From Planctomycetota bacterium (GTDB lineage: Bacteria; Planctomycetota; UBA11346): a stretch of DNA of 7,887 nt. A program made the translations under genes and the position numbers. Under the pieces are notes generated by a model, which saw only the letters and a list, made by a program, of their open reading frames with translations, made no database searches and was not told where the DNA came from. Positions 1 to 7,223 of this stretch are shown piece after piece (the first letter of the stretch is position 1; every line of letters starts with the position of its first letter). Where the stretch lies: assembly GCA_947470885.1 (NCBI GenBank), contig CANIXE010000096.1, forward strand, positions 1 through 7,887, written 5' to 3'.

Positions 1-10
1 CCCTGGCAGG

Positions 11-200
11 CGTAGCGGACGGAGTCCGCGAACAGCAATCCCCCGAGCGCGCCTGCGCGCGCGAGCGGGGACGGGGCTTGGTTGCGCGCAGCGCAACACC
101 CCGGCGAAGCCGGGGTAGCACCAGGCCGATCACCGCGCAGCGGTGACCTGCGCAGCAGGCAAGCCGCGGAGCGGCGCTGTCGGATTGGGGCTCAAGCCCC
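11..200. repeat. Array of short perfect hairpins with C-GNA-G triloops downstream of panD
   Basis: This gene-free stretch is packed with short inverted repeats. Six have a three-base GNA loop closed by a C-G pair: stem 15-20/24-29 with loop GGA, 81-87/91-97 with GCA, 98-105/109-116 with GAA, 130-136/140-146 with GCA, 147-151/155-159 with GCA, and 163-167/171-175 with GGA. The stems are 5 to 8 bp, all perfect, and differ in sequence. Two further hairpins lack the GNA loop: 47-52/55-60, GC-rich with almost no loop, and 187-191/196-200 with loop TCAA, which ends 2 bp from the panD stop codon. Two pairs of hairpins abut with no gap. No reading frame here looks like a real protein. The role is unknown; transcript 3'-end structure, a mobile-repeat remnant or a protein-binding array are all possible. 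Confidence 0.75.
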
Positions 201-202
201 GC

Positions 203-562
203 TTAGGCGATGACTTCGTTACGCTCGTTGAGGACGACGACCTTGGGGGCGTGGCCCTTCAGCTCTTCATCGGTGTAGAACGCGAAGCCAGCGACGATCA
301 CCCGGTCGCCCTTGTAGGCGTGGCGGGCGGCGGCGCCGTTGACGATGATCTCCCGCTTGCCCCGGGCGCCGGGGATCAGGTAGGTTTCCAGACGGTAGCC
401 GTTGTTGCAGTTCAGCACCTGGATTTTCTGGTGGACCAGCAGGCCGCACATTTCGATCAGGTCCAGGTCCACCGTCAGGCTGCCGGGATATTCGAGCTGG
501 CAGTCGGTGACGGCCGCCCGGTGGAGTTTGCCTTGGAGCATTTCGCGCTGCATGGGCGGCAT
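203..562 (-). CDS. panD: Aspartate 1-decarboxylase (PanD) proenzyme
   Basis: PanD decarboxylates L-aspartate to beta-alanine for pantothenate and CoA synthesis in the cytoplasm. It is a pyruvoyl enzyme made by self-cleavage of a proenzyme at a Gly-Ser bond. The protein is 119 residues (E. coli 126) and shows the family pattern: MLQGKLHRA near the N-terminus with K12, the cleavage site YPGS with G27/S28 after Y25, NGYRLETY at 54-61 carrying the conserved Arg and the Thr-Tyr pair, and VNGAAA at 74-79. Two in-frame ATGs lie 9 bp apart, at 562 and 553. The upstream one is used here because GAGG sits 11 nt before it, although the start at 553 (MQREML) aligns better with the usual family N-terminus. 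The gene is divergent from astB, with 77 bp between starts, and runs into the hairpin array. The identification is secure. Confidence 0.95.
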   Translation of the reverse strand: MPPMQREMLQGKLHRAAVTDCQLEYPGSLTVDLDLIEMCGLLVHQKIQVLNCNNGYRLETYLIPGARGKREIIVNGAAARHAYKGDRVIVAGFAFYTDEELKGHAPKVVVLNERNEVIA

Positions 563-597
563 GGTCGTGAATGCCTCGATTTCGCAAGGCGGGGCTC

Positions 598-616
598 CCC
601 GGCGTGGACAGCCGGG
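598..616. promoter_or_regulatory. Small inverted repeat in the panD-astB divergent gap
   Basis: CCCGGC at 598-603 and GCCGGG at 611-616 form a 6-bp inverted repeat around a 7-base loop, and a second short palindrome overlaps at 611-621. It lies 24 bp before the astB start in the 77-bp gap between divergent starts. It could be an operator or a leader hairpin, but such repeats arise easily in DNA this GC-rich. No convincing -10 or -35 box was seen in the gap. Confidence 0.2.
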
Positions 617-639
617 CCGGCGTCGGAAAGCTGGGCAGC

Positions 640-1848
640 ATGGTTTTTGAGCTGCAACTCGATGGCCTGCCCGGGCCGACCCTCAGTCATGGCGGGTTGA
701 GCCCGGGGAATGTCGCCAGTCAGGTCCACGGTGGTCAGGTGTCCCGGCCCCGGGCGGCGGCCCGGCAATGTTTGGCGAAAATGCGGACGGTGTTGGAGCT
801 GGGTGTGCCCCAGGCCTTCCTGCCGCCCCTGCCCCGGCCGGACGCGGGGTTCCTGGCCCGGTTGGGCCTGACCCCCGCCAGCGCCGCCCAGGAAGCGCCC
901 TGGCTGCTGGCGGCGGCGGGATCCAGCGCGTTCTGTTGGACCGCCAACCTGGGGACCGTGGCGGGGAACCGGCTGGTGGTGGCCAACCTGGCGGCCCTGG
1001 CCCATCGTCGCCTGGAGGCCCCGGGGCGGTTGGCCCAGCTTCGGCGTTTCGCCCCGGGCCTGACCGTCTTGGAGCCGCTTCCGGAGCATGTCGACCTGGG
1101 GGACGAAGGCGCGGCCAACCACACGCTGATCCGGGGTTCCTTGGGGTATTGCCACCTGTTCGTCCACGGTCGGGATCACGCCACGCCCCCGGGCCGGCAC
1201 CCCGCCCGCCAGACCCGGGCGGCCAGCGAGGCGGTGGCTCGGCTGCTGGGGGTGACCGGCGAGGCCCTGCATGCCCGTCAGCATCCGGCTGCCATCGAGG
1301 CCGGGGCGTTCCACAACGATGTGGTGATGGTGGGCCAGGGGGATCGCCTGTTGGTCCATCGCCAGGCCTGGGTCGACCAGCCCCAGGTGCTGGGGGAACT
1401 GGTCCGTCGCTGCGGGCCCCTGCGGATTGCCGAGATCCAGGATCTAGATCTGGACCAGGCGGTGGCCAGCTATCTGTTCAACAGCCAGCTGCTGGAAACG
1501 CCCGTCGGCTGGGTGCTGATCGCCCCGGGGGAATGCGCCGAGGGCCCCGCCCGGCCGGTGGTGGACCGCCTGGTGGCGGAGGGCTTCATCGCCCAGGCCC
1601 GGTTCGTCCCCGTGCGGGAGAGCATGCGGGGCGGCGGCGGGCCCGCCTGCCTGCGCCTGCGCCTGCCGGATCCCAGGGTCATCGCCCCTTGCCTGCACCT
1701 GGATCACCGGCGGATCGACCGGCTGGAAGTTTGGGTCGACCGGCATTACCGGGAATCCCTGGCGTTGGCAGCGCTTGCGGATCCCGCCCTGGCGGGGGAA
1801 TCCGCCGCCGCCCTGGACGAGCTGGACCACCTGTTGGCCAGTTGGTGA
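640..1848 (+). CDS. astB: N-succinylarginine dihydrolase (AstB)
   Basis: AstB hydrolyses N2-succinylarginine to N2-succinylornithine, releasing CO2 and two ammonia, the second step of the arginine succinyltransferase pathway. It is cytoplasmic and belongs to the amidinotransferase/dihydrolase fold. Counting from ATG 640 gives 402 residues (E. coli about 447). Family motifs are in order: LDGLPGPT at 7-14, GLSPGN at 19-24, LGDEGAANH at 153-161 with catalytic Glu156, PARQTRAASEAVAR at 188-201, FHNDV at 224-228 with His225, YLFNSQLL at 278-285, and RESMRGGGGPACLRLR at 326-341 with nucleophile Cys337. The length difference is mostly a shortened region around residues 75-115 and an absent C-terminal tail. 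The frame is open from 571, but ATG 640 matches the family start and has GGAAAG 9 nt upstream. No other ast gene is in view; the next gene is a PII protein. Confidence 0.93.
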   Translation: MVFELQLDGLPGPTLSHGGLSPGNVASQVHGGQVSRPRAAARQCLAKMRTVLELGVPQAFLPPLPRPDAGFLARLGLTPASAAQEAPWLLAAAGSSAFCWTANLGTVAGNRLVVANLAALAHRRLEAPGRLAQLRRFAPGLTVLEPLPEHVDLGDEGAANHTLIRGSLGYCHLFVHGRDHATPPGRHPARQTRAASEAVARLLGVTGEALHARQHPAAIEAGAFHNDVVMVGQGDRLLVHRQAWVDQPQVLGELVRRCGPLRIAEIQDLDLDQAVASYLFNSQLLETPVGWVLIAPGECAEGPARPVVDRLVAEGFIAQARFVPVRESMRGGGGPACLRLRLPDPRVIAPCLHLDHRRIDRLEVWVDRHYRESLALAALADPALAGESAAALDELDHLLASW

Positions 1849-1900
1849 TCCCGGCCCTCGGCGCATGGACCGCCCGGGGCCTCCCCTACCATCCCGCCCC

Positions 1901-2215
1901 ATGCTCCTGGACCTGCGCGTCGTCATCCGCCCCCAACGCGCCGAGGTGCTGTGCCAGCGCCTGCTGGCCAGCGGCCTAGTGGAGGAGCTGGCCGCCGCGG
2001 AATGCCGGGGTTATGGCCGGCAGAAAGGCCATCTGGACCAGTATGAGGGCGCGGAATACGGCATCGATTTCCTGCCCAAGGTCCTGATCACCGGAATCAT
2101 CGCCGCCGAGCACCGGGACCAGGTCATCGACCTGATCCTCACGGTCGCCCGCAGCGGCCGGATCGGGGACGGGAAAATCTTCCTGCTTCCGATTCTCACC
2201 ACCACCGAGTGGTGA
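1901..2215 (+). CDS. glnB: Short P-II family nitrogen regulatory protein (GlnB/GlnK-like)
   Basis: PII proteins are small trimeric cytoplasmic sensors that bind ATP/ADP and 2-oxoglutarate and control nitrogen enzymes, transporters or kinases. This one has 104 residues (usually 112). It shows GYGRQKGH at 37-44, the T-loop motif YEGAEYGIDFLPK at 48-60 with Tyr53 at the uridylylation position, and the B-loop SGRIGDGKIF at 85-94. After the B-loop the usual C-terminal RIRTGE-type stretch is missing and the protein ends ILTTTEW, so the two C-loop arginines that contact nucleotide phosphates are absent. ATG 1901 gives the normal family N-terminus; no Shine-Dalgarno sequence precedes it. It lies 52 bp after astB on the same strand, so cotranscription is likely. 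No amtB or glnA is nearby, so glnB and glnK cannot be told apart by context. The family call is sure; the symbol is provisional. Confidence 0.9.
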   Translation: MLLDLRVVIRPQRAEVLCQRLLASGLVEELAAAECRGYGRQKGHLDQYEGAEYGIDFLPKVLITGIIAAEHRDQVIDLILTVARSGRIGDGKIFLLPILTTTEW

Positions 2216-2251
2216 CGGCGTCTCCCCGGCCCTTCCCGCATTCGAGCATTC

Positions 2252-2266
2252 CCCCGCAGGGCGGGG
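2252..2266 (+). terminator. Possible weak hairpin after the PII gene
   Basis: CCCCGC at 2252-2257 pairs with GCGGGG at 2261-2266 around loop AGG, 37 bp after the PII stop. No T-run follows, so as an intrinsic terminator it is weak. The rest of the 136-bp gap to yajC (2216-2351) is strongly pyrimidine-rich on the plus strand, and I see no clear promoter or Shine-Dalgarno sequence in it. Confidence 0.25.
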
Positions 2267-2351
2267 ATCCACTCCACCGTTGCCCCCTCAGCCTCCACTC
2301 TAGGCTCCCGCCCTTCGTTCCGTCGCCCCATCCCATTTCCCAAGCCCTGCC

Positions 2352-2795
2352 ATGCCCCGCCTTCCCGCCTTCGTCATCCTCCTTGTCGCCAGCGCCTCGT
2401 CGGCCTTCGCCGAGGCCGTCGGACCCGGCGGCGTGCCCGATGTGACCGCCCCGGCGGGCACCAGCCCCGGCGGGTCCCAGGGGGTCCCCAACCCGTTGGC
2501 CCAGTTCATGCCCATCCTGATGTTGGTGGGCCTCTTCGCCTTCATGTACTTCGTCATCATCCGCCCCCAGCGGAAGGAAGAAAAGCGGCGTAAGGACATG
2601 GTGGACGCCATCAAGCGCGGCGACGAGGTCACCACCATCGGCGGCGCCCATGGCGTGGTCGAAGCCGTCGGCGAGCAGACCATCGATGTCCGCATTGGCG
2701 TCGGTGCCAAGGCCGGCGAAAGCCTGGTCGTGCGCTACACCAAGGGTGCGATCAGCGCCAACGTTTCGGCTGAAACCGCGTCGAAAGGGAAGTAA
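2352..2795 (+). CDS. yajC: Preprotein translocase subunit YajC with an extra N-terminal hydrophobic segment
   Basis: YajC is a small inner-membrane protein that associates with SecD and SecF in the accessory part of the Sec translocon. The protein has 147 residues, longer than the usual 85-115. Residues 1-20 are hydrophobic and end in an AFA-type site resembling a signal peptidase I motif. A Gly/Pro-rich linker follows at 23-48, then the family's single membrane helix at 51-70 running into the signature IIRPQRKEEKRR at 69-80. The conserved cytoplasmic segment KRGDEVTTIGGAHGVV is at 88-103. The stop codon overlaps the secDF start (TAATG), so the two are translationally coupled. ATG 2352 is the natural start of the hydrophobic segment, but no Shine-Dalgarno sequence precedes it. 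Whether the first segment is cleaved or forms a second membrane helix cannot be settled here. Confidence 0.93.
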   Translation: MPRLPAFVILLVASASSAFAEAVGPGGVPDVTAPAGTSPGGSQGVPNPLAQFMPILMLVGLFAFMYFVIIRPQRKEEKRRKDMVDAIKRGDEVTTIGGAHGVVEAVGEQTIDVRIGVGAKAGESLVVRYTKGAISANVSAETASKGK

Positions 2796-5700
2796 TGCTC
2801 CGTCGCCTCCTCGTCACGGCGCTGGTCTTCGCCATCGCCCTCGGACTGCTCGTCGTTCAGAACAAGGTGCTGGTGGGCGAGCAGGAGCTGACCGCCGATC
2901 TGCATCCCGTGTCGGGCGCCGACAAGGCCTACACCGTTGTCCTCAAGGACGTCGCCGGCAATCCGGTGGACGCCTTTTCCGAGGACCGTGAGGCCATCGC
3001 CCGGCGCCTGGCCGGTTCTGAGCGGATTAGTGCCATCGCCGTGAATGAGGTGGTATTCAACGACGCAGACCACCGGGTTCGGGTAACCCTCAAGGATGCC
3101 GCCGATGAAGGCGCTGTCCGGGCCCGTCTGGCGGGCAAGCCGTTCGCCCGGGCCAATGCCCCCCGTTCGCTATTCCATCTGACCCGGGGTATCGACCTCC
3201 GGGGCGGTGTGGAATTCGTCTGCCGCCTGCACAACGATGAAGGTGTCACCGTCCCCGCCGATGAAGAGACTGTGGCCATCCTCCGGGCCCGCCTGGATGA
3301 GCGCGGCCTAACCGAGCCCGCGGTGGCCAAGTTGTCCAATGGCGACATCCAGGTGGTCATCCCCGGCGGTACCAAGGCCGACGCCGCCAGCACCCGTCGG
3401 GTCCTGGAAACCACCGGCCGCCTGGAATTCCGCGAGGTCCTGGACACCTACTACGGTGTCCGCCTGGGCGACCCGGATGCCCAGGTTCTGCGCAAGCCGG
3501 GTGGCGGCTACGCCTTCGCCCCCCGGGTCTACCATAACCGCGGCGACGTGGTCATCCCCAAGGAACCGGAACCGGGCGAAGAACCCAATGTGTTCTACCG
3601 CCTGGATCGTGCCGCCCTCACCGGCAAGGATGTGAAGGATGCCGGCCCCACGTTGTTCCAGGGTGACAAGGCCATCCACATTGAATTCACCGCCATTGGC
3701 GCCGCCCGGAACGAAGAATTCACCCGGATGCTCAAGGCCAAGGGTGATCGCAAGGAGGGCACTGGCTCCCTGGCCATCGTCTTCGACGGGGTGGTCAAGT
3801 CGAACGCCCACGTGGAAGAGCCCAGCAGCGCTTCCTGCGTGATCCATGGCCGGTTCACCGACGAGGACATCGAGAACCTGCGCTCGGCCCTGAAGGGCGG
3901 CAGCCTGTCGGTGACCCCGGAGGTCCTCAGCGAACGGGTGGTCGGTTCGACCCTCGGTGAAGAAACCATCCGCAAGGGCCTGTGGGCGATGGGCGTCAGC
4001 TTCGTCGCCATCGTCCTGTTCATGTTTTGGTACTACCGGGGCCTCGGCCTGGTGGCCAATCTCTGCTTGGTCGCCACGACCTACCTGATCTGGGCGATCA
4101 TGTCGATGTTCAACGCCACGGTGACCCTGCCCGGCCTCGCCGGCCTGGTCCTGACCATCGGTATGGCGGTGGACACCAACATCCTGATTTTCGAACGCAT
4201 CCGCGAGGAGCTGAAGGCCAAGACCGGGATGAAGGCCTCCATCGAGGCCGGCTACGACCGGGCCTTCCTGACCATCATCGACGCCCATTTGACCACCTTC
4301 CTCACCGCCTTCATCCTCTACTGGATCGGTAGCGGCCCGGTGAAGGGTTTCGGCCTGACCCTGATGATCGGTATCGTGGTCAACTTGTTCAGCGGCGTGT
4401 ACATCGGCCGGATGCTCACCGACTGGTGGTGCGCCAAGCGCGAAGAAGTGTCGATGAGCGAGTTCTTCATGCGTTCGTGGAAGGCCCCCTATGTGGAATG
4501 GCGCTGGTTCGGCTATGCCTTCTCGGTGATCACCGCGGTGGCCGGCGCCCTGTATTTCGCCTTTGGTCACAGCCTCCATGGCAGCAGCTTCGAACGCAAT
4601 TTCGATATCGACTTCACCGGTGGCAACATGGCCCAGGTGATCTTCAAAGAGGAACTAAACGGCGCGAAGATCGAAGAAATCGTCAACGCCGCCCACGCCA
4701 AGGATTCCAAGAACAGCCAGTTGCTGGATCCCGCGGAATTGCGCAAGCAGCCCTACTTCGCCGAGTTCGGCGGGGGCAAGGACGCCAGCCGCCAGTGGGT
4801 GTTCCGCAGCCGGGACGAGGAAGGTGGTGCCCTGGAAGCCAAGCGCGCCGACCTGGAAGCCCAGCGGGGCAAGCTCCAGCGGGAGGCCGACCGCCTGCGC
4901 GCCCAGGACAAGCCGGATGAGGTGAAGGCCAAGGCTCTCGACGCCGAGATCAAGCCGTTGACCGCCCAGATCACCGACTTGGGCAACCAGATCGGCAATC
5001 GGACCGAGGCCTTCAAAGCCCAGATCGCCGGGGCCTTTGCCGGCCTGGTGCCAGTGGAAGGCGACGAGATTGCCGCCGCGACTTGGATCGATCGGACCCT
5101 GACCCTGCGCTTAAAGACCCTGGAGCCCGTGGGCGCCACCGCCGCCGCCGAGGTTGCCGTCCGTCTGCAAAAGAAGGGGGACAGCGAACGGGTGGAGGTC
5201 GCCCCGGTGGATGGCGGCCTGGAAGCCAAGATCACCTACCGCGCCCGGCCCAATCCCCGCTCTGAGGCGGCCAATGCCGATGCGGTGACCGTGAAGCTGG
5301 CGGAATTGTTCAAGGCCGCCAAGGATGCCGGTGATGAGCCGACCCGCCATGGTCTGGTGGCCACCGCCCAGACTGCTTACACCGATCTGGTGAACGTGTC
5401 CGCCGGTCAGAAAATCACCATCGCCCGGCCTTACCCCAGCACTGAGCATTTCAGCGGCCAGGTGGCAGCCCAGATGAAGTGGCAGGCCCTGCTGGCGGTG
5501 ATGCTCTCCCTGCTGGGCATCCTCTGCTACGTGGCGATGCGCTTCGAATTCCGCTTCGGCATCGGCGCCGTGCTGTCGCTGTTCCACGACGTGGTGGTGA
5601 CCGTTGGCGTGTGCAGCCTGCTGGGCATCCGCATCGATTTGACGGTGGTGGCGGCGGTGCTGACCATCATCGGCTATTCGATCAATGACACGATCGTGAC

Positions 5701-6043
5701 CTTCGATCGAATCCGCGAGCTGATGAAGCGGAATCTGGAGGAAGTCGCCAAGGGTCTGCCGGTGATTCCTCTGCCCCAGATTATCGATGATGGCATCGCC
5801 CAGACCATGCCCCGAACGATCCTCACCACGGGTACGGTGATTTTGACGGTGGTGGTCCTGCTGTTCTTCGGCGGTGAGGCCCTGCATGCGTTCAGCGCCT
5901 GCCTGCTCATCGGCTTGATCAGCGGTACCTACTCGTCGATCTTCGTCGCCAGCCCGCTGCTGCTGTCCTTCAAGGGGACGATGGTTCTGCCCCCGACCAA
6001 GCCTGAGGGTGACGGCGACGGCACTGTGGACGGGGAAGTCTAG
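2795..6043 (+). CDS. secDF: Fused protein translocase subunit SecDF
   Basis: SecDF uses the proton gradient to help pull exported proteins through SecYEG. This 1082-residue protein fuses SecD and SecF. The SecD half has an N-terminal membrane helix (about 5-22), GIDLRGG at 132-138, a large periplasmic domain, VVGSTLG before the membrane block, and helices from about 397 to 545 including GMAVDTNILIFERIREE at 456-472. The SecF half has a first helix near 571-590, IDFTGG at 605-610, and a second membrane block from about 897 containing GYSINDTIVTFDRIRE at 960-975. The SecF periplasmic part (about 592-895) is near 300 residues, far larger than in E. coli, and contains a charged, helix-rich stretch at 678-740 that looks like a coiled coil. 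The ATG overlaps the yajC stop, and AAGGGA lies 4 nt upstream, the clearest ribosome site in the window. A strong hairpin follows the gene. Confidence 0.96.
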   Translation: MLRRLLVTALVFAIALGLLVVQNKVLVGEQELTADLHPVSGADKAYTVVLKDVAGNPVDAFSEDREAIARRLAGSERISAIAVNEVVFNDADHRVRVTLKDAADEGAVRARLAGKPFARANAPRSLFHLTRGIDLRGGVEFVCRLHNDEGVTVPADEETVAILRARLDERGLTEPAVAKLSNGDIQVVIPGGTKADAASTRRVLETTGRLEFREVLDTYYGVRLGDPDAQVLRKPGGGYAFAPRVYHNRGDVVIPKEPEPGEEPNVFYRLDRAALTGKDVKDAGPTLFQGDKAIHIEFTAIGAARNEEFTRMLKAKGDRKEGTGSLAIVFDGVVKSNAHVEEPSSASCVIHGRFTDEDIENLRSALKGGSLSVTPEVLSERVVGSTLGEETIRKGLWAMGVSFVAIVLFMFWYYRGLGLVANLCLVATTYLIWAIMSMFNATVTLPGLAGLVLTIGMAVDTNILIFERIREELKAKTGMKASIEAGYDRAFLTIIDAHLTTFLTAFILYWIGSGPVKGFGLTLMIGIVVNLFSGVYIGRMLTDWWCAKREEVSMSEFFMRSWKAPYVEWRWFGYAFSVITAVAGALYFAFGHSLHGSSFERNFDIDFTGGNMAQVIFKEELNGAKIEEIVNAAHAKDSKNSQLLDPAELRKQPYFAEFGGGKDASRQWVFRSRDEEGGALEAKRADLEAQRGKLQREADRLRAQDKPDEVKAKALDAEIKPLTAQITDLGNQIGNRTEAFKAQIAGAFAGLVPVEGDEIAAATWIDRTLTLRLKTLEPVGATAAAEVAVRLQKKGDSERVEVAPVDGGLEAKITYRARPNPRSEAANADAVTVKLAELFKAAKDAGDEPTRHGLVATAQTAYTDLVNVSAGQKITIARPYPSTEHFSGQVAAQMKWQALLAVMLSLLGILCYVAMRFEFRFGIGAVLSLFHDVVVTVGVCSLLGIRIDLTVVAAVLTIIGYSINDTIVTFDRIRELMKRNLEEVAKGLPVIPLPQIIDDGIAQTMPRTILTTGTVILTVVVLLFFGGEALHAFSACLLIGLISGTYSSIFVASPLLLSFKGTMVLPPTKPEGDGDGTVDGEV

Positions 6044-6079
6044 CCTAAGCTCGGTTGAATCGGGATCTTTGAGGTGTTT

Positions 6080-6116
6080 CGAAATCACCCCGCGGGTTTC
6101 CCGCGGGGTGATTTCG
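6080..6116. terminator. Bidirectional terminator hairpin between convergent secDF and menC
   Basis: A perfect 17-bp stem pairs 6080-6096 with 6100-6116 around loop TTT. The core is GC-rich, with an AAAT/ATTT segment near the base, giving a short U-tract on either transcript. It lies 36 bp after the secDF stop and 26 bp beyond the menC stop codon, so it can serve both converging genes. The U-tract is broken by a C-G pair, so efficiency is uncertain. Confidence 0.85.
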
Positions 6117-6142
6117 TTGTTCCGGGGTCAGCGATCGTGAAC

Positions 6143-7207
6143 TCAGCCCGGTTCCAATAATTCCCCGAGGCCCAGCCCTGGTTGATCAGGAATCGTGAGA
6201 GTCCCATTCCGGGGCAATAATGGTCGTTCCGTGAGCTCCGTTTCCAATCGGTCCCCTGTGGCCAGGCCGTGGGCCAAATTTCCCAGATGCGCTGCTGCCG
6301 CCAGGTGGGTGGCATAGGCCCGGCCAATGCTGCCGTCGATGACCGAGGTGAGGACCACGTCCAGGCCAGCGTTGCGGGCCTGGACGATGAGCCGCCGGGT
6401 GGGCTGCCAGCCACCGAGGAACTGGGGTTTCAGGACCACCACATCACAGGCGTTGGCGGCGATTGCCGCGGCGAGATCCGCTTCATTCCTGATGCTTTCG
6501 TCCAGGGCGATCCGCAGGTCTTGTTGGCGTAGTTCCCGGCACAGGGCCAGATCGTGTGCTACGGGCTGTTCGAGGAATTCCAGGCTGGGCGCATGGGCGG
6601 CGAAGATCCGGGCCTGACGGTCATCCCACCCGCCGTTGGCGTCCGTCCGGAGGGCGATGCCCGATCCCACGGCGGCACGGATCGCCGCCACCCGGGCGGC
6701 GGCGGCCAGGGGATCGCCGGCGACCTTGATTTTCACCGTGGTGAAACCGGCGGCGACCGCCGCGGTGGCGGAGGCGGGATCGTCAGCCAGGGCGTTCACC
6801 GGCACGTTGGCGGAACTCGCGGGATTCAGCAGGCGGGCAATGGGCAGACCCCGGCGGCGGGCCAGCAGGTCCACCAGGGCACTTTCCACGGCGCATCGGG
6901 CGCAGGGAGTGCGCTCCAGATGAAGGAGAGGCAGTTCCCGGAGGGGATCCCCGGCGTCCAGCCAGGCGGCGATGGCGGTGGGGGTCAGCAGGGTTGTTGC
7001 GGTGGCCAGGGCGGCAGCGCAGGCTTCCCCAGTCTCGCCCCCGAATCCCGGCAGGGGGGATGCTTCGCCCCAGCCTTCCCGCCCCGCGTCATCCCGCAGG
7101 CGCATCACCCACACGGTGCGCCGGGTGATGGTCCCTCGGGCGGTGGCCAGGGGCCGGACCAGGGGCAGCTCCCGGCGATGGAGCTCTATGGATTTCACAC
7201 GTACCAT
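6143..7207 (-). CDS. menC: o-Succinylbenzoate synthase (MenC), enolase superfamily
   Basis: MenC dehydrates SHCHC to o-succinylbenzoate in classical menaquinone synthesis. Read from ATG 7207 it has 354 residues, normal for the family. The enolase-superfamily catalytic set is complete: KIK at 159-161 with Lys161 as expected base, metal ligands Asp189 (RTDANGGW), Glu213 (LEQP) and Asp236 (LDES), and Lys260 in VVLKPQFLGG. The N-terminal capping domain (about 1-110) precedes the barrel. The same frame stays open upstream to about 7519, but that part is encoded by the duplicated palindromic elements and resembles no MenC, so 7207 is preferred. No Shine-Dalgarno sequence precedes it. The upstream gene on the same strand is menA, supporting MenC over related racemases such as dipeptide epimerase or N-acylamino acid racemase, which share these residues. 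Confidence 0.9.
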   Translation of the reverse strand: MVRVKSIELHRRELPLVRPLATARGTITRRTVWVMRLRDDAGREGWGEASPLPGFGGETGEACAAALATATTLLTPTAIAAWLDAGDPLRELPLLHLERTPCARCAVESALVDLLARRRGLPIARLLNPASSANVPVNALADDPASATAAVAAGFTTVKIKVAGDPLAAAARVAAIRAAVGSGIALRTDANGGWDDRQARIFAAHAPSLEFLEQPVAHDLALCRELRQQDLRIALDESIRNEADLAAAIAANACDVVVLKPQFLGGWQPTRRLIVQARNAGLDVVLTSVIDGSIGRAYATHLAAAAHLGNLAHGLATGDRLETELTERPLLPRNGTLTIPDQPGLGLGELLEPG

Positions 7208-7223
7208 GGTGAAGAGGTGACGG

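Noticed and set aside
143..700. 185-residue plus-strand open frame across panD
   Set aside because: It is antisense to panD, begins inside the hairpin array and matches no family.
475..1359. Long minus-strand open frame opposite astB
   Set aside because: It is antisense to a clear astB, has low-complexity composition and no family motifs. It is an artefact of high GC at third codon positions.
768..1979. Long plus-strand open frame rich in Gly, Pro and Arg, overlapping astB
   Set aside because: It is an alternate frame of astB with the composition expected from GC-rich codons, with no recognisable domain.
3308..4579. 423-residue minus-strand open frame opposite secDF
   Set aside because: It is antisense to conserved SecD motifs; the His/Gly/Asp-rich composition is typical of reverse-frame translation.
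5111..6088. 325-residue minus-strand open frame opposite the SecF half
   Set aside because: It is antisense to SecF motifs and runs into the terminator hairpin, with no family signature.
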